DNA of 64,000 nt from Ficedula albicollis (lineage: Eukaryota; Chordata; Aves; Passeriformes; Muscicapidae): the NCBI RefSeq assembly GCF_000247815.1, contig NW_004775881.1, positions 23,312-87,311 on the forward strand, given 5' to 3'. Made by a program: the position numbers and the translations under genes. Positions 57,643-64,000 of this stretch are shown piece after piece. Numbering within the stretch: position 1 is the first letter of the stretch; every line of letters begins with the position of its first letter. The notes below the pieces were generated by a model that was not told the origin of the DNA, ran no database searches, and worked only from the letters and a program-made list of their open reading frames with translations.

Positions 57643-60600
57643 CTGCAAGAGAAGAAGAAAGAAACAGTGAGCTTAGTTTAACAAACTGGTTTAGTTTATA
57701 TTAGTAAGTGCCACTGCTGTGCCAATAAGTCAAATTAAATTTCCTCACTGACCTACATACAAGCATATAAAAAGCCAGGAGATAAATGCTCATGTTAATG
57801 ATACAAAAATTAGGAGTTAATCAACACAATATATTCAAATTACTACACTAATTCATAAGCTAAGAAAGGATTTGTTATACACATACATACAGATTGGCAA
57901 TTAAATAGATAATAATATTAATAATAATTGAATTAATTAAGCTTCTTTTGAAGTTGATGAAATCTACACACATGCTACAGACAACGGAGGGATTGCAATA
58001 GAATGAACTCCTTCTCTCTATTGTGCATTCAAGTGAGATGATAGCTTAACCTTCATGTTTCATCTGGTAGATGAAAATCTTGGAATAAGAGGAAAGGAAA
58101 GTAAAAAACTTTCTTGAAAAGTACATTAGCCTACTGTCTGCTTATAACTACAGTGTGTCCCTAAGTGACAATCTTGTAATTTCAGAATCCTGGCTATAAA
58201 CCAATGCATATTTTGTAAGTATCAATTAACACTTGAATAAACAGGGAATTTTGATTGGCAATTTTCTTACTCCACATTTTTACTAATGGGCGCTAAAAAA
58301 TTTGAAGATTTTAATAAGGCACTCAATTGGGAGCATAGCAGATTAGGAGCATTATTTGTAGGGAAAAAACCAGTAACTTAATATACTCAGGATCTAAAAA
58401 TCCTGTCTTAAACTCATCTGTGCTCATAAAAAAACCTTTGATTCATTATGTTAAAACAATCTAAAGGAAAAAAAATTACAGGAAAAAAAATTACAGGAAA
58501 AAACCAAGAGCTACTGCTAGCTGATTTAGCAACACAATTAGAACACAAATAAAGCCTTAGAGAGAAAATGAGACATCACAATTTTTGAGAGCAGATTCAC
58601 ATTCACATTCTTATTCTTGAATATCTTCTAGTGACATTTACAAGTAAATTAGCACATTCAAATGATACAGTTATCATAAGAGGTTAACTGAAACTTAAAA
58701 AAAAGGGGGGATACCTTACAATTTAGATTTCTGTATTAATCTGCCACGTATTTCAGGAACTTTATTGCTCAGGTTCTAAATTTTTGTTCCCTGGATTTGA
58801 CTCTGACAATTCACTCTGGTCTCAATGATACTACAATGTTTGTGTACTGTGTAGTTTATGCATAACAATGAGGCAAGGGGAGAAGTAGGTGGAATTTCTG
58901 AAAGTGAATGCAAAACAGATAAATATCCAGCTTTACTCGATGTAGAGAGATCACTATGTTGCATCACTTCTCCCTAATTAAAACATCAAAATACTTGAAA
59001 TGTCAATAGAATTATCATTTACCCAAATGATGGCCTTGGGGGCTTTCAGGTGACCCAAGTCCCTCAGAGCAGTGAAGGTGGCTCCACTATGGAGTAAGCA
59101 CTCTCTGGGACTGCCGTGGAGCAGCCATGCACAGCAGCTGCCTCTCTGCACTGCCAGCAAATATATGCCAAGTACTGGACAGCCCACTCTAATGGAGAAG
59201 GAAGTTCCTGTCCTGAGCTTTTCCACACACTGTGGGCAATTGGTAAAATGGTTTAAGCTAGCAAGAAAACATTCCTCATCCACCTGTGTGTATGCAGTGT
59301 GATACCACAGGAGATGAGGGTTTCCATGTCTCATATCCAATACCTCAGAATATTAAAAAGAAACAAGACTGACTCAGCCAAAGTTGCAGTAGTGCTAGTG
59401 AACATGTTTTATTATAAATTTCTTTCAACAGAAACATTTCTATCACAGAGCATTTCTCCATAAATCTTGCAATGTAGAACTGTTTATCTCACCAACCTTC
59501 CAACTGCTGTTTGTTTCATTAACCCACAGCTTAGCTGCTGTTAGGTACAAATGTTTGCAGTCTTTAATCTCATCTGTCAGCTGTGTTTGAATTTAGGAAA
59601 ATTAAAAAGAGAGAAAATAATACTTGTGCTACTTCCTTATAATATAAATTTCCAAGGTCAGTCTATTCTTAATTTATAAGCAGCTACATTTACTAAATTA
59701 GAACAACTCTACCTGAAGAGCACTTGCTGCTGGGGCAAATGTTACTAGCAGTCACCAATTTGTTATTGATTAATAATGTCACTGTATGCCATCTTAATCT
59801 AACTCTCTTACACTTAGTTGTTTTTTAAAACTTAATACAGATCTGGACAGAGAAGGGAAAAGATTCAAGAATGGGAAGGAGTTGCTAATGACTAAAAGCA
59901 GAACCCTCTTTTATCTGTCTGTTATCATTAGGGGATAGGTACATGCAGCTTCCCACACATCTTCTTAAGCAATCAACTGCTCCAAAATGTTGTCTGTAGG
60001 ACACTGTCCCTCAGTCTTTCACTTAAGCAAACAAACCTCCACCTACAGTTGGTAAGGGGTCTCTGAGGGAAATGTCTGGCATGGATAATTGGGAGAAAGC
60101 CTTGCCAGATGAACACAACTGTTTGCATTAATGAAGACAACACTAGTAAACTCTGTTTCTGGGCCCTGTAGCTTGATCCATTTGCAAGAAAACTGCATGT
60201 AGCCAATTAGGGAGAAAGGATAAGGAGTAACTTTGTGGCTTTGATGAGAAACAACAGTGAAGAAACACTGCAGAAGAGAAAGAAAAAGTAACTGTGTGCC
60301 AAACAGTTAGCAGTGTTTCATACCTTGTAGATGACCAGAGACTTTTGAGACAGGTGACATCGTGACCAGACACCTTGGATTTCTACCAGGCAATTCCCTT
60401 TCAAATTGAAGATCCTTGTAAAGAATACACTTTATCTTTAAAATAATTTTGCTTAACTGTCTTCCTTTGCTTTCCTTGTCTTCAAAACTGAAGTTTAATT
60501 TTAGTGTAAAATTAAAATAAAGCTTTTATTATGGGCAGGGATTCCCTTAGAAAAGGTAACTCCTGGATTCATTCACATAGCCCTTGGGTAGCCAGCAGGG

Positions 60601-61124
60601 CCCACTGATACTGCTCTTTGAATGACTTCAGAATATGAAGAAACATACCCCCTCTTTCCTCCCATTTCCTCAGGAAGGTGTCGATTTGTCAGCCAAAGTC
60701 TTTTGGCTGTTAATACCATTTCCACATCCAGTAAAGCAGCTGTTGCGATGAAGGCACTACCTAACTGTAAACTATCCCCTCTTTTCCCCCTTTGCTACTC
60801 TGGGTAAATGTCTTCCCTTTCTTACAGTCAATATAAAAAACATCTTTGCTGCTTCTACAACTTCCACCTCATACTTTCTGTCTGACCTGCCATCTGCTTT
60901 TTTTATCATCATCTCTTTCTGCATCTCTCCCCTTCCATGACCTGCACTCTTCTACTGCTGCACCTCCCCTCTTCCATGACCTGCACTCTTCTATTGCTCA
61001 GCTCTCATCTGCTACCCTCAATTTGTACAATTACAGCTTGTAGCAATTATATCCTTTTGCTATAATAGGTATATTGACAACCTATTTTAAAGAGTTTAAC
61101 TTCAGGGTGCTGCTCTCCATTACT

Positions 61125-61939
61125 AAGTTCTGTTAATGGAGGTTTGTCATTACTGAGACCTGCAGAAGGGCACTTCTTGGAGCCTGCTTCTGTTCAGCTC
61201 TTGGATCAGTTATTGAAAACCCTACCTACCCCCACCTTGAGGGTATCTCAGTCTGGATAAAAACAGCACATAAGCTACTGAAAGAAACACCATCTACAGC
61301 TGTAGAGCTGTACAGCAAGTAGTTTGTCACACCAGGAGGGATTCAGGAGCAGCTGGTGCTGAAGTCCCCTCATTAACCCATATCAGAGTCTCAGTCTCCA
61401 GTCTGGTCCCCTGGGCCAAACATTTGCAGCACATGTGACTGACCTTGTCTACAAGGAGTGTGACCCGACATCCCTGCTAGAGGTCGGATAACAGAGTTTC
61501 TCAGAAATTCAGTTTCTCTGAATTTCAATTCAGTTGAATTTGTATGTAACAAAACTTCCATGAGAGCCAAACCAAGGGGAAATAAGCACAGACAGGTAGG
61601 AGACCTGCTGTAAGTCTGCAGGACTCCTCTGAAACAAACCAGTGTTACAGCCAAGAGGTGCATGAAATTGTAGTGCAGATCTCTCCAGAGCTGCTTGTAG
61701 GGGTTGCACAGGAACTCCAACCCTTGACCTAGTCTCACCACAAGACACACAGCAGAAAATGCTGCAATGCCAGTTACGGTACAATCTTTACTGCCTGCTT
61801 CACATAAGAGGTGGACTACTCAGTTGTACATGTATTTATTCCTGGGCATCTTTGAAATGGAGAATGGTAAGCAATTTGAATTTAGGTGACTAAGCCAACT
61901 ATTTACCTAAAAAAAAAAAAAAACAAAACAAACAAACAA
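61125..61939. repeat. tandem duplication of 815 bp, copy A (FBXW7 intron)
   Basis: It runs from aagttctgttaatggagg to an A15 run followed by caaaacaaacaaacaaa. Copy B follows at a constant 815-bp offset. The minus-strand 119-codon frame (61750-61391) is duplicated intact, but I recognise no homologue and the codons show no clear coding signal. Confidence 0.95.
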
Positions 61940-62754
61940 AAGTTCTGTTAATGGAGGTTTGTCATTACTGAGACCTGCAGAAGGGCACTTCTTGGAGCCT
62001 GCTTCTGTTCAGCTCTTGGATCAGTTATTGAAAACCCTACCTACCCCCACCTTGAGGGTATCTCAGTCTGGATAAAAACAGCACATAAGCTACTGAAAGA
62101 AACACCATCTACAGCTGTAGAGCTGTACAGCAAGTAGTTTGTCACACCAGGAGGGATTCAGGAGCAGCTGGTGCTGAAGTCCCCTCATTAACCCATATCA
62201 GAGTCTCAGTCTCCAGTCTGGTCCCCTGGGCCAAACATTTGCAGCACATGTGACTGACCTTGTCTACAAGGAGTGTGACCCGACATCCCTGCTAGAGGTC
62301 GGATAACAGAGTTTCTCAGAAATTCAGTTTCTCTGAATTTCAATTCAGTTGAATTTGTATGTAACAAAACTTCCATGAGAGCCAAACCAAGGGGAAATAA
62401 GCACAGACAGGTAGGAGACCTGCTGTAAGTCTGCAGGACTCCTCTGAAACAAACCAGTGTTACAGCCAAGAGGTGCATGAAATTGTAGTGCAGATCTCTC
62501 CAGAGCTGCTTGTAGGGGTTGCACAGGAACTCCAACCCTTGACCTAGTCTCACCACAAGACACACAGCAGAAAATGCTGCAATGCCAGTTACGGTACAAT
62601 CTTTACTGCCTGCTTCACATAAGAGGTGGACTACTCAGTTGTACATGTATTTATTCCTGGGCATCTTTGAAATGGAGAATGGTAAGCAATTTGAATTTAG
62701 GTGACTAAGCCAACTATTTACCTAAAAAAAAAAAAAACAAAACAAACAAACAAA
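61940..62754. repeat. tandem duplication of 815 bp, copy B (FBXW7 intron)
   Basis: It is apparently identical to copy A except in the A-rich tail, where it has A14 and one extra CAAA unit before aaaaaaaccaccaaa. The junction between copies lies in the (CAAA)n tail. Confidence 0.95.
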
Positions 62755-64000
62755 CAAAAAAACCACCAAAAAACAAAAGGAATGGTGATCTTGCCAGCAA
62801 AACATGGCAAAAGCATTTTTGACACTATCTAAAATGCTGTGAAAGAAAAATGCTTTCAGTTGTAGGTAAAATGATAGCATTCACTAGTTCTTCAAAGTGA
62901 TTGCCTATATTAGTATGGGACAACTTTACAAGATCAATTTTCCATGAAAATGCCATTTTAAAATAAATTACTTTAAAAAAACCAACACCGTAAGTATATG
63001 AAGTAGGAAGAAAGGAGAGCTTAGTAATTTTTAAAGCAAATAGCAATTCTGAATAAACTTAGCATCCAGCTGACTTTTTTACTTATGGCAAGCAATTTGG
63101 TGACTTAAAACTTCTTGTAAAGAAATAAATTTTGTAAAGATACACTTGGGCATTGGATTTTAGAAACTCTTAAGAGTGAATTTTAAAAAGACCTGAAGTC
63201 AAGAGCCACTGCAAACCAGATAAAATAAATAGACCTCTAAGAAATTAATTGGCTTTAATCTAAAAAAAAGCCTTTCTATTCTTCTTTCCAGACTTCATTG
63301 AAATCCATATACAACTTTATTTTTAAAGGGATAATGCAACTACACAACTGTTTTTCCCTTCTGCATTATTTTGTTACTTTCAAAATAAAATGCATAGATC
63401 AACTATAAAACATAACAACATGAAGTACATATAAAAACCCTTATAGACCATCTTAAGTCTTCTTAATATTTGCAGTCATCTTGATTTTATCTGAAAAGAC
63501 AACACAGGAGAAGGACTGAAGGCCAACATACAGGTGAGAGTCCTCAAAATAGCTAAGTATCACTGGTCACTGTTAGCTTCTATGCCAAAGAACAGTTCTA
63601 CACGAAACAGTACGTATGTCCCCCTAACATGTCCCTAGAAACTGAGCTTCAATATTAACTGGAAATATATTTTCAGATAAAATAAGAGCTATTAAGCTCG
63701 ACTAGCAAGTACACAGTAAATGAAGAAAGTTCTCTCATTCCTGTTTCTTTACAGGCAAAACTTTGTGCTGCAAGAATGATGCTGCATGTGCCATTTAATC
63801 CAGCCTTTTGAGCAGAGCTACCTCCCCTACGAATGTGCTTTTATCATTTGGCTGTTTAAGACCTTCCCCTTTCATGAAATTCACGTGAAAAATAAGCACG
63901 CAGAAAATGAGGAAGCAAGCAGATGTAACACTGAGATAGAGGTACGTGACTCTGAAAGCTTTTCATTCAAAAGTAAGGGATTCCCTTTTGTGAATACAAT

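Larger units (their letters stand above)
57643..64000 (-). other. FBXW7 upstream intron (partial)
   Basis: This is sequence 5' of the first exon seen. I searched for the exon expected to end EWLKMFQ and for the beta-isoform start and did not find them. The only structured element is the 815-bp tandem duplication. Confidence 0.7.

Noticed and set aside
61391..62599. Duplicated 119- and 84-codon minus-strand frames (MCLVVRLGQGLEFLCNPY and others)
   Set aside because: They are copied by the 815-bp tandem duplication; the two frames overlap in different phases and show no domain or splice signal.

Overview
The window is vertebrate nuclear DNA, almost certainly from a bird and probably a songbird. 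The evidence is one intron-split gene whose exons read as near-perfect FBXW7, several CR1 LINE fragments (the main avian retroposon), and a set of short solo endogenous-retrovirus LTRs with clean target-site duplications. There are no bacterial-type operons and no RNA genes that I can support.

Layout. Positions 1-36,130 hold no protein-coding gene I can support. They read as the 3' flank of FBXW7 and contain CR1 fragments, a 1.37-kb pure (GGAAT)n array, at least four LTRs (three with exact or near-exact target duplications) plus one weaker LTR-like piece, a 1,007-bp tandem duplication, and two uninterrupted G homopolymers (870 and 603 bp) that both lie inside solo LTRs. Positions 36,130-57,642 carry the 3' part of FBXW7 on the minus strand: eight coding exons with GT-AG borders and intact phase, plus a candidate 3'UTR. 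They encode 465 residues plus stop, matching human residues 243-707 (linker, F-box, eight WD40 blades). Introns of this gene hold two more G homopolymers (663 and 816 bp), a (GATA)n array and an old CR1-like stretch. Positions 57,643-64,000 are intron upstream of the first exon seen; they contain a second, 815-bp tandem duplication. The isoform-specific N-terminal exons of FBXW7 and the exon just before residue 243 were not found and should lie beyond 64,000.

Biology. FBXW7 is the substrate receptor of an SCF ubiquitin ligase; the F-box binds SKP1 and the WD40 propeller binds phosphodegrons (cyclin E, MYC, NOTCH, JUN). The three arginines that grip the phosphodegron (human R465, R479, R505) are all present. 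The candidate 3'UTR contains paired seed matches for miR-223, miR-27 and miR-25/92, families known to repress FBXW7 in mammals.

The most unusual feature is the set of four G-only tracts, 2,952 bp in total, all with G on the same strand. They are either an assembly or base-calling artefact, or an extreme G-tract expansion. The sequence alone cannot decide, but the flanks give clear tests.
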